A stretch of DNA of 45,735 nucleotides from Lichtheimia corymbifera B2541 (lineage: Eukaryota > Mucoromycota > Mucoromycetes > Mucorales > Lichtheimiaceae): NCBI GenBank assembly GCA_000697475.1, contig JNEU01001034.1, forward strand, positions 1 to 45,735, given 5' to 3'. Under the pieces are notes generated by a model, which was not told the origin of the DNA, did not search any database, and was given only the letters and a program-made list of their open reading frames with translations. A program made the translations under genes and the position numbers. Position 1 is the first letter of the stretch. The number at the start of each line of letters is the position of its first letter. Below, one piece after another: positions 1-9,500 of the stretch.

Positions 1-121
1 CCAAGAGAGATGTGTTGGATATTATGCAAGGTTTGGATTATGAATAGCATTATTACGTTGAACATCGTCTAACTGGTCATGCATGGCATTTAGGATTGGA
101 TGCTTAGCTCGCGCGCAGACG

Positions 122-140
122 CACACACACACACACACAC
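122..140. repeat. (CA)n microsatellite
   Basis: Nineteen bases of uninterrupted CA dinucleotide. The rest of 1-400 shows no coding frame worth calling and no other structure. Confidence 0.9.
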
Positions 141-399
141 GTGAAAGAAAGTAATAGAATATCCATAACATCATACATTGAATAAATCAACGCTAGTCAT
201 CTCGTGTATAATACAAGGACGCTATTAAGTGTTTATCTATCACATATCGTGGCATACATCCGTTGTATATATTCAACTAGGCAAACATAGGTGTTAGTAG
301 GCTCCTCCAGCATTGATGAATGATCCATATGTAGTACCTTCAAAATATGTAGTCATTTTATATATCATCAATCATATAAAATTAGCTATGTGCTATTCT

Positions 400-537
400 G
401 TGACCAACGGTATAGGGTACCTGTGGTATATTGCGCTTTGGCGCAATTTTACGCAGGTATCTTGCCTACCCCCGCTTGTGACCCTGCCAAAAATTTGGCG
501 GGGGTGGGCACAATTTTCGGTGACCTGGTGACCAACG
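400..537. mobile_element. Possible small insertion with 10-bp flanking direct repeats
   Basis: The 10-mer GTGACCAACG occurs at 400-409 and again at 528-537, enclosing 118 bases that are more GC-rich than their surroundings. Inside, 463-475 and 498-510 form a 13-bp inverted repeat with one mismatch, and TTGCGC/GCGCAA forms a second small hairpin. Direct repeats of 9-10 bp are the target-site size of Mutator-like elements, but I see no convincing terminal inverted repeats, so the class is open. The insertion sits just before the repeat array that starts near 541. Confidence 0.35.
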
Positions 538-540
538 ATA

Positions 541-1590
541 ATGATACTTCACAATGAACAAACACCACTCTCCATATAGCATCACGCTTACAGCATATGA
601 AAAACACAAAGATGCCCATAACTAAAAATTCTACAATGAAACATGGGCTCTTTCATAGAACAAAGTTGCGCGGCAGGATCCAGCGCACCTTGTGTAGAAG
701 TTTCACGATCGTCGTGGCCAATCTCGGGGGCTTCCCCGTGCATCCATCGTCTCTTATATATTTGGAACGTTCGCATTTAAAGTTCTCATAATGAAGCATA
801 TGGTTTTTAAATGAATGGAATTGATCACATGATGGAGAGACCAAGTTTCAAGTTCGAGAGTGGGAATCCCAAGGTAATTCATTAGTAAGTGACATTTCAT
901 GAATTTGGACGGTTACGGAAATTGCGTCCGACATAGTGAATCCTATATTACACCCTCCCATTCAAAATTCTTAAATGAAGTATGAGGTCTTTATGGGAAA
1001 GAAATTAATCAGCATGCCTGCGAGCACCTTGTGTGAAAGTTTTATCTTTGAGAAAGGGAATCTCGAGTCATGGGGCCGTCCAGTCTACCTATATTTATGT
1101 GCGTTCATCGTCGGACGCCCGCTTTAAAATTCTCACAATGAAGCCTGTGACTTTAATATTAATGGAGGTGATCAGCATGTCGAAGCCCACGGCCTGACCA
1201 AGTTTCACGATGGAGGTGGACAAGCGCGGGGGTGTGCACTATGCACCCTACTTGCGTTCCATCCGTCCTATATTTCGACCGTCCGATTCATAGAAACATC
1301 ATAATGAAGAATACGGTTTTTAAATGAATGGAGTTGATCAGCATGACTCAGCGAATCTGCTTACCAAGTTTCAAGTTCAAAGTGGGCAATCCCAAGATAA
1401 TGCATACTAATATCGATAAATGATAAATCCGGCGCGTACCCCATTTCCGACCGCCTACAGTAAACCCCACATTACACCCTCCCATTCAAAATCTTTGAAT
1501 GAAGTGTGGGTTCTTTCTTAAGACAAAGTTGATCAGCATATCCGAAAGCACCTTTTGACCAAGTTTGATGTCAAGATGAGTAAATCTCAA
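541..1590 (+). repeat. Degenerate tandem repeat array, left copy
   Basis: A motif of the form AATGAAG..TG..TTCTTT, then GTTGATCAGCAT, then CACCTTGTGTGAAAGTTTC, recurs about every 150-195 bases, with units beginning near 638, 789, 974, 1137, 1303 and 1499. Units are diverged but keep the same order of sub-motifs. The first part (541-720) also matches 44290-44480 in direct orientation. The units from about 720 onward correspond one to one with an inverted array at about 42150-43060. No convincing protein frame is present. Confidence 0.75.
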
Positions 1591-1594
1591 GATC

Positions 1595-2540
1595 ATGGAT
1601 CAATTTACAGTGTGCATGAATATGCCTGACAGCTCATCAACCAACTTGAATTTCCAGCTCTTCCACTTTCAGTTTTTTCTCTTCCTCCCATTCCCAACTG
1701 TTGCCCCATTCAAGTACAACTACCACCTGCGAACGATTGTCCTGCTTCCACCCATCATGTCAATCCTACGAATGCCTTGATCTTATTGTCTTTGACTGAA
1801 TGGGAAGTCCATGGCGTGTACACAGCCTTCTGTCACTCTTCTACAACACACTCGCTTGCATGCTTCTCTGCCACAACCAAGCGCAACATCGTTCATTCCA
1901 GCAGTTTCTATTAGCCATGTCTCTACTCCATTGTCTCGAACGGTGTTCTTTTCTTGTAGCAACCTTGCCTTACAGCCTTTTTCACGTGTCCAACATATAG
2001 CCATTGTATAGAACCAGCTTTATATACATGGAACGGCTTGCTTCAACACACACGACTTATTATGGATGATGCCATATCAACTAGCAAGCATTACGAGTAA
2101 TCTTCACCCAGTTGAGCTGCGAGAGAAAATGAGCAAAAAAGATTGATCAACAGCCGGATGGAAAAGAAGCGTGTTACCAGCGATTACTGCAATGGTTACG
2201 ATGGATGAATGCAATCAAGCACAGATACGAGGAATCCTGGAATGTTGCTTTGATTACTTGACACGTTGTCAGCAGGAAGGAACGATCATATCATATGAAC
2301 TCGGCTTTGGATGGTGATGTATTGGAATGGCGTTGGTTGATCGGCTATGGATGATACTGGGATACTCGAGTTCAAACTTGCAGCAGCTGCTTTGGAATCC
2401 TGGATGATATTGCTTATGACGGCGGAATGACACAATGACAGCCATTCACTCTGTATGATTCAAGCACACCTTCTACATTTGGCAGCAACATTGTTTCTTT
2501 ATGATATCTACCTTGATAATAAATGCCCACACACCATTTT
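1595..2540 (+). repeat. Dispersed repeat body, left copy
   Basis: This stretch continues directly from the tandem array and is matched almost throughout by the reverse complement of 41190-42150, for example TGACTGAATGG, TTCATTCCAGCAGTTTCT and GCGATTACTGCAATGG in the same order. A partial third copy lies at about 3890-4200. Short open frames on both strands are not conserved between copies, so I read it as non-coding repeat body or the remains of an element. Similarity stops near the CACACACC at about 2535. Confidence 0.75.
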
Positions 2541-2933
2541 CTGCAGATTTCATAGTATAGACACACAGTGCGCAATAAGAAAAGAAAAAGAAGAGATGGA
2601 GAGAGAGAGAGGGGGGGATATATAAGGGATCGTTGAGTAAGGTCATTGTCTAACAACCATCTACTTCGTTTTTGGAACATGCGCTTCCGCTTTATAACAA
2701 CAGCTCTTGTTTCATGCAGAGACTTCTTTTGTTGATAGAATAGACATACCTACATCGCCAGCCTATCTTATCTTTGAGTAGGCTCATGCTATACAGCTGA
2801 AATAACCCAACTACATGATCACACCGATCTTAGGTAGTACATGAAGAAGACTCTTTTCCATTAGTCAAATAATCGAATATAGATGAAATCAATCCAATTT
2901 TTTATGCAATGATATAAGGGAATTGAATGGAGC
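2541..2933. other. Intergenic; 3' flank of the duplicated Gag-like gene
   Basis: No gene seen. It contains a purine-rich GA/G stretch around 2594-2620. From about 2815 to 2933 it matches 4205-4345, the equivalent flank of the second Gag-like copy, so the duplicated block includes 3' flanking DNA. Confidence 0.6.
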
Positions 2934-3722
2934 TTATAACCGAGTTATTTTTTGTGTACTATCGTTACTGATACTATTGTTGTCAATTTCCTCAAACTCT
3001 TCTTCTGGTTGCTTCTCATCCTTAGGTTGCTCTTCAGCGTCCGGTTGCTCTTCAGCCTGTGGTTGGTCAGGACACTCATTTGTATCGTGATCATTGATGA
3101 ATTTGCAGTGTTCACAATATAGATAGCCTTTTATGTCTTTCACCGGTCCAAAGGTGTAGTTCTTGCCGTATAGATTGACAATGATGCTGTTCTCTCCTTG
3201 CAGAACAATCGATGCCGTACCATTGTACTTATTGAACATGTCATCTGTGCCCAGCAGGATATCGACAATCACACGTTTTGTGGGTGTCAGGGCTTGTTTG
3301 ATCTCATTCAGAGCATTGGCAGGCGAGTCAAGTGGAAGATGGATGGTGTAAAGGCTGTACCTTTTCTTTGACGTGAACATCGGATACAGTATGAACGGTG
3401 ATAAAGGCAACTTCGGGTTGGCTGCTCTCTTTCTCATCTTTTTTATAGCTGCTGTACACGCATCTTTTGTTTCAAAGTGGACGTGGAAAACGAGTTCGTG
3501 CCCACCACTTCTTTGGAATAGGCGGATGCTGTCGATCTTATTGGCGAGGTCGGATCCAAGCTCTTTATCGACGTATGATGGCAGTTTTTCAAATCTCCCC
3601 TGATGGCTGTAATCAAGATGAAGGAGTACTGCACATTGCTCAGTAAAGTGCTCCTTTACAAGTCGTGCTTTTATGCACTCGATTTCGCTGCGTGCTCTCA
3701 GACCACCAGGATATCTGTTCAT
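2934..3722 (-). CDS. Zinc-knuckle Gag-like protein, intact copy (262 aa)
   Basis: This is a single-exon frame of 262 residues; the ATG at 3722 is chosen because the frame upstream has only a TTG. The N-terminal 210 residues are a compact basic region that I do not recognise by name. Near residue 204 a C-x2-C-x5-H-x4-C cluster resembles a CCHC zinc knuckle with one extra spacer residue. The C-terminus is a Glu/Gln/Pro-rich acidic repeat followed by a short basic tail. A tandem copy at 4345-5220 shares the whole layout. Zinc knuckles after a basic domain are typical of retroelement Gag or ORF1 proteins, so a nucleic-acid-binding, element-derived role is the best guess. No reverse transcriptase is visible nearby. 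A domesticated host protein is the alternative. Confidence 0.6.
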   Translation of the reverse strand: MNRYPGGLRARSEIECIKARLVKEHFTEQCAVLLHLDYSHQGRFEKLPSYVDKELGSDLANKIDSIRLFQRSGGHELVFHVHFETKDACTAAIKKMRKRAANPKLPLSPFILYPMFTSKKRYSLYTIHLPLDSPANALNEIKQALTPTKRVIVDILLGTDDMFNKYNGTASIVLQGENSIIVNLYGKNYTFGPVKDIKGYLYCEHCKFINDHDTNECPDQPQAEEQPDAEEQPKDEKQPEEEFEEIDNNSISNDSTQKITRL

Positions 3723-3849
3723 GGCTCGAAACAAAAATCAAATTCCAGGAGCACACCTAGCCACGTATGATGCTCGACCTTTTTGTGCAACAGAATTGAC
3801 ACACACACCAAGCCAAGCATAAGGTAACGTAATTCACCCGCACGTGATA

Positions 3850-3870
3850 TGCAGGGTTTTATATATGTTA
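3850..3870 (-). promoter_or_regulatory. TATA-like box upstream of the intact Gag-like gene
   Basis: On the minus strand CATATATAAAACC lies about 135 bp upstream of the ATG at 3722. The equivalent position before the second copy (about 5356-5366) reads TATAAAACC, and both are followed by the conserved GCATATCACGTG segment. The core promoter was therefore duplicated together with the gene. Confidence 0.5.
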
Positions 3871-3889
3871 TGGCCAGAGTGATACTGAA

Positions 3890-4200
3890 GCAAGCGATAA
3901 TATTAGGAACCCAAGCACAAATGCGGAATCCTGGAATGTTGTTTTGGTTACCTGGCACGTTGTCAGCAAGATGGAAGGATCGTATCATATGAACTCGGCT
4001 GAGGATGGTGATGGATTGGAACGACATTAACAACAAGAGGGCTTTTATCCTTGGCGAAGAATGGTTGATTGTTATGGATGGTGTTGGAATGCTCGAGCCC
4101 AACCACGCTGCAGCTGCTTTAGGATCCTGGATGATACTGCTTATGTACGACGGCGGAAACCGAGAATACAGCGACACAATGACATCCATTGACTCTACCA
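3890..4200 (+). repeat. Partial third copy of the dispersed repeat body
   Basis: It matches about 2230-2450 in the same orientation (for example CACGTTGTCAGCA, CATATCATATGAACTCGGCT, CCTGGATGATA) and matches 41320-41520 inverted. It lies between the two Gag-like copies, inside the duplicated block. Confidence 0.7.
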
Positions 4201-4344
4201 TATGTTTCTTTAAAATAATCCAACTATATGATTATACCGCTCTTAGATAGTACATAGTGACCCCCTCTCCATTAGTCAAATAGGTGAATATAAGTGATAT
4301 CAATACAATTTTTTATGCAATGGTATAAGGGAATTGAATAGATC

Positions 4345-5220
4345 TTATAACTTGGTTCTCTTTCGTTTACTACTTTTGTTGCTGATGCTATTCTTGTTGT
4401 CAATTTCCTCAACTTTTTGTTTTGGTTGGTTCTCAGCCTCAGGTTGCTCTTCATCCTCATATTGCTCTTCTTCATCCTCATATTCCTCTTCATCCTCATA
4501 TTCCTCTTCTTCATCCTCAGGTTGCTCTTCGGCTATAGGTTGCTCTTGGACCTCTGGTTGATGAGGACATTACTCTGTGTCGTGGTCATTGAGGAACGTG
4601 CAGTGTACACAATAGAGATAGCCTTTTACGTCTTTCACTGGTTGGATGGTGTAGTTCTTGCCATATAGAGTGACACTGATGTTGCCTTCTCCTTGTAGAA
4701 CAATCGTTGCTGTACCATTGTACTTTTTGAGCAAGGTCTCGGCGGCCAGGACGACATGGACAATAACACGGTTTGTGGGCACCAAAGCTTTATAGACCTC
4801 CTTATAAGCATTTGAAGGCGAGTCAAGTGGCAGATTAATGGTGTAAATGCTGTATCGTTTCTTGGACGTGAACATCGGATACAGCTTGAGAGCTGGTCCA
4901 GGCGTGGTCTCGATGGCTTGTCGTTTTCTCCTTTTTTTCACGGCGGATACACCCGCATCTCTAGTATGAAAATGGAGGTGTAAAACGATTGCAGTCCTGG
5001 TACTTTCGTATACGCGTGAGCCGTCAATCATATTGGCAATATCGGATCCAAGCTCTTCATGGATGCGTGTTGGCAACTCAGTGAATCGGCTTGGGGTCTT
5101 TGTGGTATATTTAAGTACTGCACATTGCTCAATGAACTGCTCCTTTACAACCCGTGCTTGCATGCACTCGAGTTGGCTGTATGCTTTCAGACCGCCAGGA
5201 TAATACAGTAACTTGTTCAT
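4345..5220 (-). pseudogene. Zinc-knuckle Gag-like protein, second copy with early stop
   Basis: The frame opens at the ATG at 5220 and aligns with the 262-residue neighbour throughout, but a TAA at 4570-4572 ends it after 216 residues. The stop falls immediately before the last cysteine of the C-x2-C-x5-H-x4-C cluster, so the zinc-binding set is incomplete. Past the stop the same frame stays open to 4345 and still encodes the acidic Glu/Gln/Pro repeat (here expanded with Glu-Asp-Glu-Tyr units) and a basic tail with Lys-Arg-Lys-Arg. The damage is therefore recent or limited to this codon. Many substitutions separate the two copies, mostly conservative, which suggests past selection on both. 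The truncated product could still be made; I see no evidence either way. Confidence 0.65.
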
Positions 5221-6446
5221 GGCTCGAATCAATCAATCAAGCGCCACAACACCCAGCTGCGCACGATGATGCTTGACCTTTTTTGTGTAACAGAAATTGA
5301 CACCACACCAAGCCAAGCATAAAGCAACGCAATGCAGTAGCACGTGATATGCAGGGTTTTATACAAGTGGTACTGAAGCAAGCGATTATATTAGGGACGC
5401 AATGAAGGCATCTCTTTTTGAACTTGAATCACAAGGGGACTGTATCCTAGTTCTCTTTGCACCGATTTACACTGAACCAACAATTACTCGTCGTCAAGGT
5501 AATAAGAACGCTTATATTGATCATCGTAATATGAAGATATTGATGATACTAATAACCCCCTTCTTCAAAGTACTAGAATGCCATGCATGATATCCCCGTT
5601 GATAGGTTCCCAAAACACTGGATGCTCCCCAAGATGGTCCTTTATCATAGTACCCCGATCCTTGTTGTAGTTGACATTTCGACATCATCGTAGTACGTGT
5701 TCGTTGATGATTAAAGGAAGATACTGCGATTTCAAATAATAATGTAATATTGGAATACTGGTACTTTAGTGTATAACTTTGTGAATGAAAGGGGAAATGT
5801 AAATATTCAATTAAACAACGACTACCAGTTCGATTGCTTAACCCTCTTTGAGTTGACAAGATGTTGTCCGTGTGGTAGTAGTAGGTAAATGATGATGATT
5901 ATATTTGTGTTGCACAGCGCTTATGCTGAAAGTGGTTTATGTATGCTGATAAATATTTACATTATGTGGTCTGGTGGTTGGGATGTCAATACCCAAATGC
6001 TGTAGAATTGAGAATCAGGTGATAGCTTTGATGTCCAACAATCGAGTTAAATTTGATGTAACGCCGGAATGTCGGAAGGATGAATGCTGATTCTCAATTT
6101 GCATGCGAGCCCAGGCCTTGTGTAACAAGAAAGCAGAGATCGTCGGTCGGGCAACAAGGGGAGAAAGAGAGAGAGGATAAAATGGGATATAGCAAGATAG
6201 TTGGCCACTGTCAAGTTTGATAAAGAGATACATAGAGTGCATTGTAACCACCCCCTTGTCAAGGTGTAGGGAGAATTAAACAGGATGTGTGTGGTAAGAG
6301 AAGAAGAAGAAAGCATAGATCAAAAAGAATTGACAGGAGGAGGATGAGAGGAGGTCATATTGCTTCCATTTCAAGTGCATTTGTGCTCCACAAAGAGGAC
6401 ATCAAGTTAGATGTAATTTCCACCGCAACAAATCCTATTACATCCA
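5221..6446. other. Intergenic region
   Basis: 5221-5400 is the duplicated promoter of the Gag-like gene, including a TATA-like box near 5356-5366. From 5400 to 6446 I see only short unsupported frames. A minus-strand frame at 5521-5859 contains a Gly/Tyr/Gln-rich segment but has no recognisable relatives or splice logic. Confidence 0.5.
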
Positions 6447-6505
6447 TTTTTAGTTTCTCTCTCTCTTTCTCTCTCTTCACTTTTTCCCTTCTTGTATATA
6501 CCCCA
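6447..6505 (+). promoter_or_regulatory. CT-rich leader before the spectraplakin-like gene
   Basis: A long pyrimidine run (TTTCTCTCTCTTTCTCTCTT and following) ends in GTATATACCCC, about 100 bp before the ATG at 6600. Similar CT tracts precede PER1, SEC2 and GGT here. An out-of-frame ATG at 6587 opens a 31-codon upstream frame that overlaps the main start and ends at 6682. Confidence 0.5.
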
Positions 6506-6599
6506 ACTTTTACGCACGTCAGTGCACGTATTTCTCTCTTCCTCACATTCACCCACTGGCATCGACCACGACCATCAGCAACTCGAATGCTGCATTGCC

Positions 6600-9500
6600 A
6601 TGACCAGCAGCTCATCCTCAGCCAGAACATCACCCTCCACCCCGCCACCTCCGTCAATATTCTCAGGAGTCAATGTAGTTAATGGTGGCACTGCCCTGAA
6701 ACGCACAGGTTCACTTTTTCGAGACCCATTCACAACTCGTGGCAGCAATAAGCGCGCCAACAATAATGACACAGCCATGTTACTCGACGACGTTTTGCGC
6801 ACCAACCTCGGTTCCGATTACCACGATATCCAAAAGCGCACATTGACCCAATGGGTGAATCACCAACTCAGTAGTGTGGATGACCATATTGACCGTATTG
6901 AGACCGACTTGCGAGACGGCAAACGATTACTAAAGCTGTTGTCGGTGGTGTCAGGGCAACAGGCACCCAAACCAGAGCGAATGAATATGCGCATTCATCA
7001 GCTTTCCAATGTATCTCAGGCACTCGGCTTTTTGGAGAAACAAGTGGGAGGCGATGCATTACCTGATATTGGCAACGAGGCTATTGTCAATGGCGACATC
7101 AAAAAGACACTTGCCTTGATATTCTTCATCATGATCAAGTATCAGCTGGGCATCATATTGAACGATCATGGAGACAATTATCTTGATTCAATAGCTGTAA
7201 GTACATAAAGGGTTGGTTGGTTATGTTCTAGACTAATATGCATTGTATGAAACAGCAATTATCGGATCGTCAGGAACACGCTCAAGGAAGAGGAGATGAT
7301 GATGATGATGTTGTTGCCATGGCTACACCTAGTCGAAAATTCAATTCAGTGGACAAATCTTTGGGTGACGCCAAGATGGTAAATAAGAGAGAGAGAGAAG
7401 CAAATGATAGATGTATCTATATACTCATGATTATTCCAATAGCGCAACGACGATGTTACAATGACACCAATACCAGCTCGGAAGCATCACACACAATCAG
7501 ACAAGGCTCATGGCAACGATGCCAAGATGGCATTAATGTATTGGGTGCGGATTCAATTGGAAGATTACATTGCAGCGGATATGCTTCCTTCAATACAAGA
7601 CTTTTCACGATCATGGCGGACTGGTCTCGCTTTTTGCTTGTTGTTACACCGTCATGACCCGATGCTCATCCCCGACATGCTCAGCACTCGTATCAAAGCC
7701 GACTTGACAGCAAAAGAGACTTGGCATGATATGTTGACAATGGCATTCAATATTGCACGCGATCAATTGGCCATTCCACAATTTCTGGAACCCGAGGATC
7801 TGATTGATGTCGAGTATCCATATGAGCCCAGTGTGATGGTCTATGTCAGCGAGTATTACAAAGTCATGTCGAAAGCACAGCGGGCCGACACTGAATCTAT
7901 AAGGAGAGACAAAGCTGCACAACGGCGGATAGCCATTGCCCGAGCCATAGGGGATGATGATGATATATGTGATTTAGTACCATCAGCGCCACCCTCACCC
8001 ATTCGATCGCCATCACCAACACCACCAGCACTCCCAGAAAATAAGGGGCAGGTCACGACACAAGATTCTACTGCTGCTGCTGCATCCACCAAACAACAAC
8101 ATACGATCTCCTCCTTAGTGGAAGATAGAACACCACAAGAAGCACCTGTACCTGTGCCAATACCATCTTATGCACGACGAAGGAAAGGTGGTCATCAGAT
8201 AGAATCGACATTGGCCGAACAGGATAAAGCACGTATCAAGGCAGATCTCAATAGCCGATTGATGATGCAACTCACGGGGCATTTGCCACGGGGCGTAAAC
8301 CCTGTCTTGGATCAGCTCATCAACATCCATGAAACAGTCACCTCCTTTATCAAAACCAACACACGCACCATTGATGAGATACCTGAGGAGTTTATGGGTT
8401 CTGAGTCCATTCAAGAGTATATGGAAGCACTTGATATCATTCAGGATCAAGCGGCATCGGAAGCGGCTTATTTGGACATGGCAAAGAAATCCAGAGACCA
8501 GTTGCTATTGGCTACGACGACGACCACAAATGAAAAAGAGGAGGAGGAGGAGAGCAGCATGATACGATTGACTGAATTGCAGCAAACTCAAGTGGGACGA
8601 TTGTACGACACGCTTGTGAAGGAATGGAAATATTTTGAAGAGTTGCTGCAAAACACCAAGGCTGATATGCTGCGGGTGGAATCAGAATTGGTCGGCACCG
8701 AGCATGGTATTCGTGTATATACGCGTCAGGCAGGCCTGACCCAAACCAAGTTGGAAGCGCTCCTCCAGGATGTTGCCAAAGTTATTACTCCATCATCAAA
8801 AAGTCATCCGCTGGACGGAGATGCTGATGCCATGTTGCAGTCGTACAACCAAGCACTTTTACGTGTAGCCTCTGATATCCAAACATTCGATACAACAACA
8901 TGGCGTGCGTATCGTGCCATGATGCGAGAATTATCACCTTCTGTACGTCAATCCGTAGCTACTCAACATGCAGCATTGCAGCAACGCTACGAACAACTTG
9001 AGGATGCATTGAAAAACAGTAAACGGCAGTGCAGCTTAATCCGACGCGGGGTTACATTTGCCAAATCACTTGCAGCACTCGATGATACACTTGCTGCTAT
9101 TGATGTCACGGATAGTGATGACAACAACAACAACGACGACACCATGTTGGTACAACTTGAGACCAAAGTCAGTATGGCACGCAGCAAGTTGAATGCGCTT
9201 GAACAAGAATATGTTGACTTGTTGGATGAGGAGACATCAATGTATCAAGCTGGATTTGTCAAACGGATGAAAGAGTTGCATGATCGGTGCACCAAAACAA
9301 GCGAGGCAATTGAAAAAGTGCAACGTTGGATGATCGAAGCAAAACGTATTCGGGAATGGATCGAGGCACGTATCACGGCCCTTTGCAATGCAGCATCCGA
9401 TCCCTTGTGCATGGACTTTGATATGGAATCACTTCCTTCTTCTCATCATCATGACCATCTTAAGCGTGAAGTGGAACGATTTGAAGCGGATGACATTGCA

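Noticed and set aside
4570..4572. Programmed readthrough of the stop in the second Gag-like copy
   Set aside because: The codon is TAA, the least readthrough-prone stop, and no supporting downstream signal is seen. A plain nonsense change is simpler.
4334..4668. Plus-strand Ser/Leu-rich open frames
   Set aside because: They are antisense to the acidic Glu-rich tail of the Gag-like copy; the composition is explained by that repeat.
5521..5859. Minus-strand frame with a Gly/Tyr-rich segment
   Set aside because: No signal peptide, domain or splice support; codon use is unlike the neighbouring genes.
6492..6599. Upstream extension of the giant protein
   Set aside because: The extension starts at TTG, lies in CT-rich leader DNA, and the first in-frame ATG is at 6600.
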